From positions 15,615,807 to 15,679,806 of the forward strand of contig NC_058144.1 of the NCBI RefSeq assembly GCF_011075055.1: a stretch of 64,000 bases of DNA, written 5' to 3'. Both the position numbers and the translations under genes were made by a program. The first letter of the stretch is position 1. Every line of letters begins with the position of its first letter. This document shows positions 11,984 to 23,440 of the stretch, one piece after another. The notes beneath the pieces are model-generated. The model did not search any database. It was not told the origin of the DNA and saw only the letters and a program-made list of their open reading frames with translations. This stretch comes from Mangifera indica (lineage: Eukaryota; Streptophyta; Magnoliopsida; Sapindales; Anacardiaceae).

Positions 11984-13519
11984 TGAGAGAATATGCAGAA
12001 CAAAAATGATGAAAAACAACATGCATGTAAAAGAGACGCAAGAATCAATACAATACAAACATATATAAAGAAGGTTAGATTTTTAACTATATCGCGCTTG
12101 AATATTTGATGTAAAATGATGGAGAAGGGCTTCTTATTTGTCAAGCCTCTAAAGAATTGCACCAAATCAAGCAAAATAAGCTATAGCCAAAATTCTAGAG
12201 TGAGAAAGAAGTGAAAGAAGTGTTTTAGCTCAAAATGAATTCATATATCTAAAAATTAACTAATTTTGGTTTTATATATTGGTGGAGTTAGTTAGTAATT
12301 AAATAATTTTTACATGGCTCTTGTAAATTCTCAATTTAAACAATGTTCATGCATGTTTATAATACATATACTTTAGCCATCCAAAATTTATCTCATAAAT
12401 ACCTTAACTCTTAAAGTGTAATTTTACATCTATATAACATTTGATATGATGTAATCTTTATTACCCTTCGGATGGTGCTAGCTAACCATGGATAATCAAT
12501 CCTTGCTCTTTGAAATACTTGGTTTATTCATATGATCCTCTAAGTTCACTATGGCATAGCCATGTGCCATTTTTCAGATAATTCAAAAAACATGTCTAGA
12601 AACTAAACAACTATGGTAAACATCTAGCAATGTGCCATAACCCTTAAACCATAATGAAGTAACACTTCATCAAACCTATTCTTTCGATTGTACATTCCAT
12701 GTAGGTAACATCCTTCTATTGTCTAATCTTAATCAAGTTCGAGCTTATGGTTTTCCAAAACTCTAATCTCGATGCTCTACAAATAGTTTATTGATATATT
12801 TGAAACATGTTTCCATAAACATCTTTTGTATAACTTATATTATATTATGGTTAGAGATTTTGGTATTCGATATTTTTTGACATTCGTTCAAGAACTTGAG
12901 ACCAGATTGAGTTAGTAGAAACTCTTAATCTAGTAACTCCAAATCAATGGATCCCATCTTGATTATCAATCATCTATGCGTACAAATAATGCATAACCAT
13001 TATGTCCTTTCATAAGGAACGTGATTAGCCCCACATTTACACACTATATGTATCATATGCATTCATATAAGATCCGACCATGATATCTCATGTCAAAGGA
13101 ATACTTAATACACTCGTACAATCATACAATAAGTCATTAACTACACCATAATGACCATATGACTTATTGCAATTGGTCACATTCAAAAACTAGTTCTTTA
13201 ACTATTAATCCATACTAATGCCCTAATGATATGACCATCATCATCACCAAAACTAATATCATCTCATGATATTTAATAGAGACGTTTAGTATGCCTACTA
13301 TGTGATATTATTGCCCAACTAACATAACATCTATGGGAAACAATTTGATCATTCAATTAGTCTTACTAAGTAACATACTTTATATTTAGGTAGATAAAGG
13401 AAATAATTTATATATATGGATAAAATACCTCATTCTTTTAATGATAAATCATTATTATATATACAAGAAAAAATGCCTGAAAACTGACAACACAAATGCT
13501 TCTTAAGGTATACACTAAG
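11984..13519 (-). mobile_element. F2 copia LTR, near full length (3' LTR)
   Basis: The minus strand starts near 13519 (TCTTAGTGTATACC, a worn TGTTAGTG start) and ends CA at 11985-11984, about 1,536 bp. It directly follows an RNase H remnant of the same orientation (13832-13530), so it was the 3' LTR of a minus-strand element. Confidence 0.75.
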
Positions 13520-13832
13520 AAAACTAAGAAAACTGACAACATAAAATGACGATCCAACTACTTCAGTGTCATCGCTTTAGTTAGTAGGTCAGTAATATTT
13601 TTTTTGCTAACTATATCTTCTATATCAATATCTCTTTAGTTCCAATGAATTGTCTCAAAATGTGACACTTTTACTAAATATGTTTAGACTTTTGATGTGC
13701 CCTTGGTTCTCTTACCTGTGTATTAACACTAGTATTGTCATATAATATGGTTATCGGATAAGAAATATTTGGAATCACACCAAGTTCAAATATGAACTTA
13801 TGCATCCATACAACTTCTTTTGTATACTAAAT
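13520..13832 (-). pseudogene. Copia RNase H C-terminal remnant
   Basis: Read on the minus strand: EVVWMHKFIFELGVIPNISYPI, then LYDNTSVNTQVREPRAHQKSKHI. This matches the end of copia RNase H (VWIRKFVSELGVVP, CDNxxAIAQAKEPRSHQKSKHI). It breaks off at the N-terminal side near 13832. It belongs with the 3' LTR at 11984-13519. Several stops follow KSKHI. Confidence 0.75.
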
Positions 13833-13945
13833 GTCTCCATTGAATAAAATGGGATGATATTAGTGTAGACGATGATAATGGTCATATCATTGGGCATTAG
13901 TATGGATTAATAGTTAGAGAACCATTTTTTGAACTTGACTAATAA
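13833..13945 (+). mobile_element. Short F2 LTR fragment, opposite orientation
   Basis: The plus strand matches an inner part of the F2 LTR, e.g. ATGGATTAATAGTTAGAGAAC here against CAGATTAACAGTTAGAGAAC near 39910. About 110 bp. It lies in the opposite orientation to the LTRs on its left, marking a rearrangement junction. Confidence 0.6.
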
Positions 13946-14190
13946 TGGTAATTTGAAATTTACCTATTCGATTAATTCGAACTTGTTTGCCAAAGTGAGA
14001 GGGATAATTAATGCGATAGGATCTCGATCCATTAGAAAGTTCATTGGAACTTCCCGAGTTAAATAATGAGGGTTATTAGCTTGAGGAATATAGTGGGAAC
14101 ATGCTAATTAATTAAATTTGTAATTAAAATAAATATTAATAATTAAATAAAATTACTATTTTTTTTAATCTTTAATTGTAAATCACAAAA
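13946..14190. other. Unassigned AT-rich stretch
   Basis: No coding motif or LTR terminus is visible. By position it would be the leader of the copia interior that follows, but no primer binding site can be seen. Confidence 0.3.
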
Positions 14191-14840
14191 TCACCATGTC
14201 AAACCCAATGTATTGATCTATTCTTAAAAAAGAAAATAGGCTTACTAAAAGTAACTTTACTGATTGGTACACAAATTTTCAAATTATTCCATGTAAGGAG
14301 AAGAAGTTGTATATCTATGAAGGGTTGTTGCCCCTTGAGCCTGGTCCTCATTCCATCTGGGAGAAAAATGATATTTTCAATAAGTATCTTGATGACTCCA
14401 TAGAAGTTAGTGTCTCATGTTGATAACATAAGGAAATAGATGAGCAATCCATACTTGCATACCTTTAAGAGTTATATGGCACTTGTGCAAAGGTTGAATG
14501 ATATGAAGTGTCAAGTGCGCTATTTGACTGTAAACTCTCTAAGGAAAGACAAGTTAGCCCTTATGTGGTCAAGATGATTGGTTACATTGAGCAATTAACA
14601 AGCTTAGGCTTTATCATGAACAATGAGCTTGCTATTAACTTGGTGTTAAAGTCCCTTTCTAAATAGTTGGCTAACTTTATTAAGAATTTTAACCTAAAAG
14701 AAAATGAGAAAACCCTTAAGGAGTAACTGCATATGCTTAGGCAGGCTGAACAAGAAGTATGAAAGGTAGCATCAACATTACAAGGCCTTTTTAGAGAACA
14801 GGAAGAAGAAGATAACTGAAGCCTCTACTTTAGGTATGTT
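14191..14840 (+). pseudogene. F1 copia gag remnant
   Basis: The plus strand reads LTKSNFTDWYTNFQII, then CKEKKLYIYEGLLPLEPGP, the N-terminal block of copia Gag (KLTGxNYxDWxRNLxIVL...EKKxYVL). About 200 bases on, VKMIGYIEQLTSLGFIMNNELA and NLVLKSLS match the following Gag helices. Near 14780, TLQGLFREQEEED corresponds to the region before the zinc knuckle, which is lost. Multiple stops. Confidence 0.75.
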
Positions 14841-14859
14841 GTCATTGACATAAACTATT

Positions 14860-16180
14860 CTCCTTGTTCATCCTAGGTTGTAAACACAAGATGTGGTTCT
14901 TATATTTTTTCTGATATGTAAAGACTGCAATAAAGTATATTACTTTCCAAATAAAGGTTTGTCCTATATGTTGGAAATGAAGCATATGTTATTGCATTAG
15001 TTGTAAAGATTTATTATCTTATGTTGGCTACTGGGCTAGTTTTAGAATTAAGAAATTGTTATTATGTTCCTTATATTTTTAGAAACTATATTTTTGTGTC
15101 TGTTTTAGACAGAGAAATATTTATTTTCAATTTTTGATGGTATTATAACCATCAACTTAAATAATATTCTCTATAGAACAATTGAATTGCATAATGGTTT
15201 ATATATTCTAAAATGAGATAATGAAACTTTCAATGTACAAAACAACAAACGATTAAAATTGAATGACCTAAGCACTACATATTTGTGGCATTATAGACTG
15301 GGCCATATAAGACTGAAACATATATCAAGACTTCTTGAACAAAAAGTCAAGTAATCATTTGACCTTTAGTCATATGATGAATATGAATTATGCTTATTGG
15401 ATAAGATGGTCAAAGTACCCTTCATTGCAAAAGTGAAAAAGTGATTGAATTGTTAAGGATTATACACAACAATGTGTATAGACCCATGACAGTGCATAGT
15501 TGATATGGGAAGGCCTATTTCATCACATTTTTAGATGATTTCAATATATATGACTATTTGTTTTTTATGAAACACAAGTTTGAATGCTTTGATAAATTCA
15601 AAGAATTCAAGAATGAAGTAGAAAAGCAACTTAAGAAACAAATTAAATTCCTTTGAAGTGATCGAAGAGGTGAAAACTTGAGTGTTGGATTCAAAGAGTA
15701 CCTAAAAGAAAATGAGATAGTCACTTAACTCATTTCTTTTGCCAAACCATATCATAATGGTGTATCTGAATGGGAAAATAAGATTTTGATGGAAATGGTT
15801 AGATCCATGATGAGTTTTATAGATCTATCGATGTCTTTCTAAGGTTATACCGTAGAAACTGCTGCTTATACACTAAACTGTGTCCTATCTAAATTTGTGG
15901 ATTAAACTCCATATGAGTTATGGATTGGGCAAAAGCCCAATCTAGATTACTTGATGATTTAAGGTTGTGAAGCTTATGTCAAGAAATTGAGTTCAAACAA
16001 GTTAAGTGCTAAGTATGAAAAAATGTATCTTTGTAGGGTACCTAGGTTACTAAGGGATACTGTTTCTACCATTTAGAGGAGTAAAAAGTCTTTGTTGCTC
16101 ACACCGAGGTATTCTTTAAGAAGAAATTTCTTCTAAAGAGAACTAGTAGGAGAAAGCTGGAACTCAGTAAAGTTCCTATA
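14860..16180 (+). pseudogene. F1 copia protease and integrase remnant
   Basis: After a worn protease active-site region (VVNTRCGSY for a VxDTGCxSH-type site, near 14880) come the post-protease block and the integrase zinc-binding approach TYLWHYRLGHIRLKHISRL near 15280. The integrase core is traced by KPYHNGVSEWENKILMEMVRSM near 15745, where the catalytic glutamate block (NGVSE) is kept, and PYELWIGQKPNLDYLM near 15910. Downstream, KYEKMYLCRVP marks the C-terminal region. Stops are scattered throughout; it is not functional. Confidence 0.8.
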
Positions 16181-16229
16181 CCATAAGATATTGTATATGT
16201 TAGACAAGACAATATGCCATCACAAATAG

Positions 16230-17690
16230 TTGATTAAGTTCATGATCATGATAATGTATTGGTTATCTATGATGACAAATGGTTAGATGCCATAAAATTT
16301 GAAATAGACTCCACATACCAGAACCAAGTTTGGACACCAGTGGATGCACCTGAAAAAGGTAAAACTTGTAGGGTGAAAATGGGTTTTCTAAAGGAAAATC
16401 AACATGGAAGGTAACGTGCATACCTATAAAGCATGATTGGTTGCGAAAGGTTTCTCTTATATGTATGGCATTATCTATGATGAAGTATTTTTGTCAGTAG
16501 TTATGCTTAAGTCTATTAAGAATATGTTTCTTATAACTGCATTCTATTAGTATGAAATCATTCAAATGGATGTCAAAACTACCTTCTTGAATGGTAACCT
16601 TATATAAGACGTCTATATGACGCAACCTAATGGTTTGGTTTTTGTTGGATAGGCAAATGAAATATGCAAGCTATAAAGGTCCATTAATAGACTTAAAAAG
16701 GCTTTGAGAAGCTAAAATATTTGTTTTGATGAAGTTATTCAAGTGTTTGGATTCGTCAAAAATAAAGATGAACAGTGTGTGCATAAAAAGGTCAATAGGA
16801 ACATTATTGCATTTATGGTATTGGATGTCGATGACATCTTGATTATTGGAAATGACATACCGAACTTGTAATTGGTAAAGACTTGGTTATCCAAGTGTTT
16901 TAACCAAGAAAGACTTAGAAGAAGCAACTTACATTAAAGGGATTAAAATTTACCAAGACAGAGAGTGTAAATTGTTGGGCCTAAGTCAAAATATGTACAT
17001 AAATAAGGTATTGACTAGATTTTATATGGAAGAATCCAAGAAAGGTTTTCTACCCATGTCCCATGGTATAGATATTTCAAAAGATATGTGTCCAAGTACA
17101 TAATCTGATAGAGATAACATGAATATGATCCCATATGCCTTGGCTATAGGATAAATTATATATGTCATACTATGTACAAAGGTTAATGTCTCAAACGCCT
17201 TAAGTATTTGTAGTAGATACCAATCTAATCTAGGTGAAAAGCTCTGAATGGCTTTCAAGAAAATCCTGAAGTACTTAAGAAGGAGTAAGGATATGTTTTG
17301 GTTTATAGTAGGGAATTTGAACTCACTGTTGAGGCTATAACAATGTCAATTTCTAATCTAATCAAGATAATTATAAATCCTAATCAAGGTTTGTGTTTTG
17401 TTTGAATGATGGTGTACTTAGCTAGAAAAGCTCAGAGCAAAGTACAATGCTTGATTCTACGACCAAGTCTAAGTATATTACCCTCTCAAAAATGACAAAA
17501 GAGGTTACATGGATCAAGAAGTTTGTGACTAAACTTAGAGCAGTTTTGAGTATTACTGAGCCGATTGAACTCTATTGTGACAACAATAGAGCAATGGCTT
17601 AGGTGAAAGAGTCATGGTTTTTTTAAAAGTCCAAGCACATACTTAAATGATATCATCTAATCCAAGAGATTGTTTAACAAGGTGACATAT
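16230..17690 (+). pseudogene. F1 copia reverse transcriptase and RNase H remnant
   Basis: RT begins with WLDAIKFEIDSTYQNQVWTPVDAP near 16280. The catalytic box is close to intact as VLDVDDILIIGND near 16820 (YVDD in most relatives). The thumb/connection region shows DQILYGRIQE. RNase H follows with KEVTWIKKFVTKLRAVLSI and IELYCDNNRAMA near 17500-17600, then KSKHI. The order is that of copia pol with RNase H last. Frameshifts and stops are frequent. It ends where F1 LTR sequence begins near 17691. Confidence 0.85.
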
Positions 17691-18620
17691 AAATGTATTT
17701 TACATTTATGGGTGTAACTTTATATTAACCATTAAAAAAGGATTTGTTGTTATTCGATTCATATGTGTTTAATTATATGTTAGTATGAATAATATGTCCT
17801 CAAAATGGTAGAATTATGACGATGGAATCAAATGACTGATTGTAAGAACCTTATATGCACATTAAGTGGCTATTCTAGAAACGTTTGTACTCTTGACATT
17901 GCAATGAACAAGAGCATATATGATGATGATAAGATTATCATAATATTGAGCGACCCTATAAAAAATGGTAACAGTTCTCATGTATCGAAGCTGTTATAGA
18001 TAACTTAGTACAACACATGGGTGCACGTTGTAGATGTGTTTATTAAATTGACCTAACTAGAGGATATTTATATGGATTATTGTTCCAATGTCTATAGAAT
18101 AAATCTTTTAGCACCACAAGTGCATGTGATCATTTGACTTAAAATTACTAAACTATCTCATGTGAAGATTGGTATGGTTTGTCACTATCCAACGTGCCAC
18201 CATAATTAGGTAACTATAAAGGCAATAATTGACGATATCGTGAGATATATGGAGGCTATGGTTGATCGATAAAGGATTCATCACTTATGGGTACAAAAGA
18301 AGATATCTCATATAAGAATACTAAATGACACCCATGATTACTTGAATTTGTAGCCATAGTAGGATAGGGTTATAGCCTAATTTGTGTTAGTCATTGATAT
18401 ATATCAGTTCATACCGAGGAATCATTGAGATAGACATAATTCTATGTCTCAGTCTTGAGAGATATTAGTTGACAAAAAGATTAAACTGCACGTAACTGTG
18501 ATATTATAAAAGCTTAAAAAATGTTTATTGACAGCCTATCATCTAAGGCTATAATGTTTTGCTAGCAGCTAATCTTGGTTTGTGTTTAGATTCAACTCAA
18601 ATCTAGATACTATCAGTATT
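17691..18620 (+). mobile_element. F1 copia LTR (3' LTR of the preceding remnant), both ends worn
   Basis: The sequence follows RNase H directly and matches 33211-34140 over more than 900 bp (shared blocks near the ATATGTGTTTAATTATATG and GTGATCATTTGACTT motifs). The first ~30 bp of the LTR are missing, and it changes into F3 LTR sequence near 18620 before reaching the LTR end. Confidence 0.8.
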
Positions 18621-18735
18621 AGGTTCAAGTCCACCCATGATAAGTTAAGTCAACCTACCGTGGTATGTTTAACTACTAAAAAGTAATTGGTATGGAAGTT
18701 ATTGGCAGTTGGACTCTTATTTAAAGTCCAAAACT
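18621..18735 (+). mobile_element. F3 copia 5' LTR, left piece
   Basis: Matches 27940-28040 in the 3' LTR of the F3 element, including GGAAGTTATTGGCAG and CTCTTATTTAAA. The matching sequence stops at 18735 and resumes at 21006, on the far side of the nested solo LTR. Confidence 0.75.
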
Positions 18736-18870
18736 AAAATACCCTCAGATATGTTTCAGGGGCATTTACGTCTTTTAACCCTGTTTTGAGGTACTTCCCA
18801 ATTTTTTAAATATATATATATATATGTTATGTATGGGTGTGTTTATATAAATATATATATGTATATAAAT

Positions 18871-18906
18871 ACAAAAAGAAAAAGAAAAAGAAAAAGAAAA
18901 AAAAGA
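18871..18906 (+). repeat. (AAAAAG)n simple repeat
   Basis: About five AAAAAG units followed by A-rich sequence, next to a short alternating AT tract at 18812-18860. Confidence 0.9.
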
Positions 18907-19442
18907 GATAAAGAGAAAATGGATAAAGATTACATATAAATAGAGAGAAAGTCAAAAGGGCAACTCATACCTTTTTTTCCATCACTCTCCCGTCTCTTCC
19001 ATAAGGAGGCAGCTTTCCTCTTGCTTTTGCTGGAAATTTGAAGAAAAGTTGGTGATTTGGAAGGCTTTTGGAAGATAAATAAGGAAGGAAAATAAGAGGA
19101 AACACTTTGGAAGCTTTTGTAACCAAAATATCTCTTCCTTTTCCCTTTACCTATGTATATATATGTATTGAATGCATGTTATATGAATCTGTTAGTGTGT
19201 TTGATGTTGATTTAAGGTGAGTTTGGTGCTCAAAGAAGGAAATCAAAAGGAGGAAGCCAATTTAGCAAAGATTGGCTTGAAATAAGGTAAGGGGTATTAT
19301 CCTTGATATGTTGCATGTTTTAGGCTTTTGGTTCCTTGGATCTATGTTATAAATGATGATTTTGAAGTTGAGAAATGTGGTTTTTCCATTTGAGATGTCC
19401 ATGTGTGGGATTTTGCTCATGGCAGAAAGTTGCATACAATTT

Positions 19443-20015
19443 ACAGTTTTGCCACTGACTTCGTCCCTTGTTTTGGCTGCCCTACCTGATGAATTATGAG
19501 TTCTATTATATCTTGTTGGAAAGCTCTTTGAATCTGCTTTCCAATGATATCTAGCTTGTATGAATTAGAAATCATTTAGACTATTAAATATTGTATGAAC
19601 CAAAAAGACTGCTTTACCAAATAAACAGGGGAGAGTTTTTGCCATTGATTTCATCTCATGTTTTGACTGCTTTATCTAATGAATTTTGAGTGCTATTATA
19701 GCTTTTTGGACAGCTCTCTGAATTATCTTTTCAATTATATATATCTTGTATAAATTGGGGATCATTTGGATTGTTAAATATTATATGAACCACAAGGGCT
19801 GCTTTACCAAATAAACAGAGGAGTCTGTTTTTTGTCACTGATTTCATCTTACGTTTTGATTGCCTTATCTAATGAATTATGAGTGCTATTATAGCTTTTT
19901 GGAAATCTCTTCGAATCCTCTTTTCAATGATATATAGCTTATATGAATTAGAAACCATTGGGACTGTGACATTGTATGAAACAGAAGGCTACCCTGTCAA
20001 ATGAACAGGGTTGTG
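19443..20015 (+). repeat. Three ~190-bp tandem repeats inside the solo LTR
   Basis: Corresponding points GCCACTGACT (19451), GCCATTGATT (19641) and GTCACTGATT (about 19834) give periods of about 190 and 193 bp. Each unit carries ATGAATT-TGAGTGCTATTATA-like and AAATAAACAG-like blocks. The units differ by many substitutions, so the amplification is older than the last insertion steps. Confidence 0.9.
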
Positions 20016-20033
20016 AATAGTATTTCACAGTTT

Positions 20034-20125
20034 TAGAAAGGAAAAGAAAGAAAAGAAAGGAAAGGAAAGGAAAGAAAGGAGAGAAAAAGAAAAGAAGAAG
20101 AAAAGAAATAAAAACAAGAAAAGGA
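20034..20125 (+). repeat. Purine-rich (GAAAG/GAAAA)n tract
   Basis: About 90 bases almost entirely of A and G on the plus strand. The open frame it makes on the minus strand is low-complexity and not a gene. Confidence 0.9.
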
Positions 20126-20249
20126 ATTTGGGGCTTAAGATTCAAGGGTCGTCCCAAGAATATGGTCTGGTGAATTATGAATAGATTTAGATAGAAGCAA
20201 GATTAGTAAGATATAAGACATGCATGCATGCTATAAACTATGAGGGGGC

Positions 20250-20345
20250 ATTATACACTACACTGCCCACAGTAGGGCACGTCCGTAGTAGGACATAGAC
20301 CCACAGTAGGGTCTACTCACAGTAGAGTATGCTTATAGTAGAGCT
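20250..20345 (+). repeat. Short CACAGTAGGG-like repeats near the LTR 3' end
   Basis: Five or six imperfect units built around CAGTAGGGC or AGTAGGAC, at roughly 15-18-base spacing. Confidence 0.7.
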
Positions 20346-21005
20346 TGATTCAGATTCAGAAATGATGTAGTGAGAGAAAAGAAAAGAGCTCGAGCTTAGA
20401 AAAGTGTCAAATCCCTATAGTTAGCTTCAAGAAAATATCAAATAGACACCAGATAGGACAAAGTACGACCCAAATAGTAAAGGATGAACTAGATTACGCC
20501 CTCAATCTTTTATAGAGGTTAAGATGTAAGGTTGAGTCCCGAAAGTGAGTTAGAACAGGAAAAGAGATAGTTTACTTGATTCTTTCCCCTTACTGAATGT
20601 TCTTATCATTCACTTCTTTTTCTTTCCTGATTATAGGTACAGGTGATCGGGGTAGCTGCGAGGCAAGGTCAGGTCAGCGTAGGTAGATCTGGCTGGAGTA
20701 GGTTATCTCCGGTTTATATTACATGCATACAGTGGCATGTTCTTGTCGACTTTTGACTTTTTGAGATTATGGTACAGTTGCATATGATTACTCTCTATTT
20801 TCAGATGCTTTTAGATGAGTTTTCATATGAGTATATATATCTTTTGTTCACTTCCAGATTTTCAGTTTTCTTCGAATACTTCCTAAACACTTTTAATGAT
20901 ACATTTATTTTAAAGTATTTTAAAAAGAAAAAAAATAGACGCTCCGAATATTAATTCTTAACATTTCTCCTTCAGTGGGTAGTACTTCTAAGGAGTGATG
21001 TTACA

Positions 21006-21274
21006 AAAACTGCCTCTCCTCCAAATATATATTAACATAATTTTTACAAATGAAAATTTTCTTCTTCATCTCCCCATACAAAACCAAGTGCACAAAAACT
21101 TATGTCTTCCAAAGATTGTAGTATAAGGGGCAAATGAGGCCATGGAAATGAGTTACATCAGACACTTAGAGTGTAATCGAACAGACCATACCAACAAGAA
21201 AATGAATTCAAGTACATGTCTCTATTTACAGTATTTACAAAATAAAACATGTCATGAATTAAATGTTTCCAATA
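21006..21274 (+). mobile_element. F3 copia 5' LTR, right piece
   Basis: Matches 28035-28297 of the F3 3' LTR (shared CCCCATACAAAACCAA and CTTATGTCTTCCAA), ending ...GTTTCCAATA at the point where the other copy ends ...GTTTCTAACA. Confidence 0.75.
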
Positions 21275-21290
21275 TTGATATTAAAGCCTA
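21275..21290 (+). other. Degenerate primer binding site of the F3 copia
   Basis: TTGATATTAAAGCCTA lies directly after the LTR end and resembles the initiator-Met site TGGTATCAGAGCCTA with four differences. Confidence 0.55.
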
Positions 21291-23440
21291 GGTTGTGTAG
21301 ATGTCATGTTTTATATAAATTAAATTCTATATTCTGTGAATAATATAATCTGAATTTTTTATTTGTGATTTAAATTTTGTTTAAATTTAGTTTTGGGCAC
21401 AGATTAAATTCAACCATTATTATATGAAAATGGTGACTAGAAATGTGTTAGATAGTTATTTGGAATTGTATTGTATGCACTGAATTATAAATTGCCTGAA
21501 AACAATGCAAGAATCGACAAATTTAGAGCCAAAAATTGTGACCCACAGTATGACTTTCATGCCATCATTTCATCAGATTTTGGTGACGTTGGCATCGAAA
21601 GTTGGTACAAGAAGACTTATCATCTAAAAAACTTCAAAAGCCCTATGGTCTCATTATTGGATAATGGCTCGAAGATGACCAATTGAACTGTCTAAGATCT
21701 AAGGTTCATGGTACTATTTAGGTTGCAATCTAGTTGGGAAAACTTGACTGCCCGATCCATTTAGTCAATGGGTTGCCTGAACCCGTTAGTCAATAGGTCA
21801 ACCACAGTCAATTGGGTTAAACCTAAACTGGTTGATATACACCCAAGTTAATTGATTGATCAATGATCAAAGTTTGATCAATCACCAGTCAACTATCAAT
21901 AGTAGTCCTCCGACATGTGTGAGCATATAGAAGAATGTGAAAGACTTCTCTTGACATGTGTGGCTTACTCCCACTGCATCAACATGCGTTCACGCACTAC
22001 TTTGATACGTGCGACATCAACTCGGTGTGTGAAGGCATGTAAGACTATGTTTTTGTGCATAAGACATTGTTTCTAAAGTGTCCAAGAGCACAAAACCTAT
22101 TTTCCTACGCATGGCAGTTGTGTGATGCGTTGATCTACGTGTGGAATATGTTTTATGGGTTTTATGGCATGTAAAGGATGCAATACATCATTTAGGCTTG
22201 TAAAAAAGGCATATCGATGTTTCAAAACACATGTTTCTAATTTATCCAAGTTTCATGATTAGGAGCCATCACATTAAGTATATGACATGATCATCTAACC
22301 ATCTAATGGTTTACGTTGAGACTATATATGATTAGTGGTACTCCCTTAAATTGGAAAAAAGATGTTACATAGTCTAATTATATTCAAGCATGACCATTAG
22401 CCCTGAAATTAATGACTTGTTTGGGATAAGAATTTGAAAATTTTTGGGAGTGAAAAGATACATTATAACTTACTAAAGAGCAACGCATAGTAATGTATAT
22501 GAGAAAATCTACTGTTTTGACGTTATTCTCAAAATTAATGAAATGCGAGGTATTTTAACTTACTGCAAATTTTATAGAGACTATATTATGGAAAAAGTGA
22601 CTCTAAAAATGATACGGGTTGATGAAATGGTCCTAGTCACAATAGTGATGTATTTGTTATATCACATTATATATATATATTAAATGTAAGAATTCTAAGA
22701 TTGGTAGAATTTAGCGAAATTTTCCTCCAAAATTAATATTGGCACAATTAGATTAAATTTAAAATTTCAAGCATTTGAGTCATGAAGGATCATTAGGAAC
22801 ATAATAAACTTTCGATTTTGTGCCTTATGTGAGATATTTTAAAATTTTAATACGTAATTAAGACAATTGATATGCATTTTGTTGCATTGATAGAGTTGTG
22901 TCTAATATATGTCTTTGTTATCTATTTAACCATAACATCCTAGAACATAATGGATGATTTGAATAAGAATGATACTGAATAGGGATAATAATTATAATAT
23001 GTGGCATTTAAAAATGCACAATATCCTAGAAGAACAAAAGGTTTTGGAACAATAAATCAGGTTATGATAGAGTCGTAGTTGACTAAGAGATATAAACCTG
23101 AATGGTGCTTTACACAAACGTGATATGAATGCACATCACGTATGTAAGAAGCAAGATTTACATCATGTGATTTCTTGACTAATTCCATGAATAACAATCT
23201 AGTATACGAGTACCAGTAATGCTTAACTGTATATGTCATAAGTATAGCTTTGATTGAAAAGGTTAGAGGAATTGTAGCCCCTAAATGAAGGCAATGGATT
23301 GTGAAATTTGATAAAATATTGAATATGATTATGGAACTGAGGTCAACTAGGCATAACCTAACAAATGAATAATAGGTTCATGTACTAGAGTGATCTAACC
23401 CTAAAAGTTGGAGCGTATGAAGGTGCATATGACCCCCAAA
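21291..23440 (+). pseudogene. F3 copia leader and gag region, largely unreadable
   Basis: Position between PBS and protease implies leader plus gag, but I cannot align any Gag motif with confidence. One 71-codon open frame (21471-21686, plus) gives an unrecognised peptide with IDKFRAKNCDPQYDFHAI; it may be chance. From 21720 to 22300 the sequence is rich in GTCAAT and TGGTTGA words without a clear unit. From 22430 on, short stretches look like former coding sequence with many stops. Gag identity is inference from order only. Confidence 0.35.

Larger units (their letters stand above)
18736..21005 (+). mobile_element. Solo LTR of gypsy type, 2,270 bp, flanked by AAAACT direct repeats
   Basis: This block interrupts F3 LTR sequence that is continuous in the other copy at 27990-28290. 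AAAACT occurs on both sides (18730-18735 and 21006-21011), a target-site duplication. The right end, GGAGTGATGTTACA, is a typical gypsy LTR end; the left end (AAAATACCC) is worn and lacks the expected TGTAACA. Inside are an (AAAAAG)n tract, three ~190-bp tandem units, a purine tract and short CACAGTAGGG-like repeats. No coding region is present, so the element was lost by LTR-LTR recombination. Confidence 0.8.

Noticed and set aside
7972..13519. Repeated units as a CRISPR-like or host satellite array
   Set aside because: The units are kilobase-scale LTRs with recognisable termini, not short regularly spaced repeats.
19948..20157. Minus-strand frame with a phenylalanine-rich, membrane-like stretch
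   Set aside because: It is the complement of the purine-rich simple repeat.
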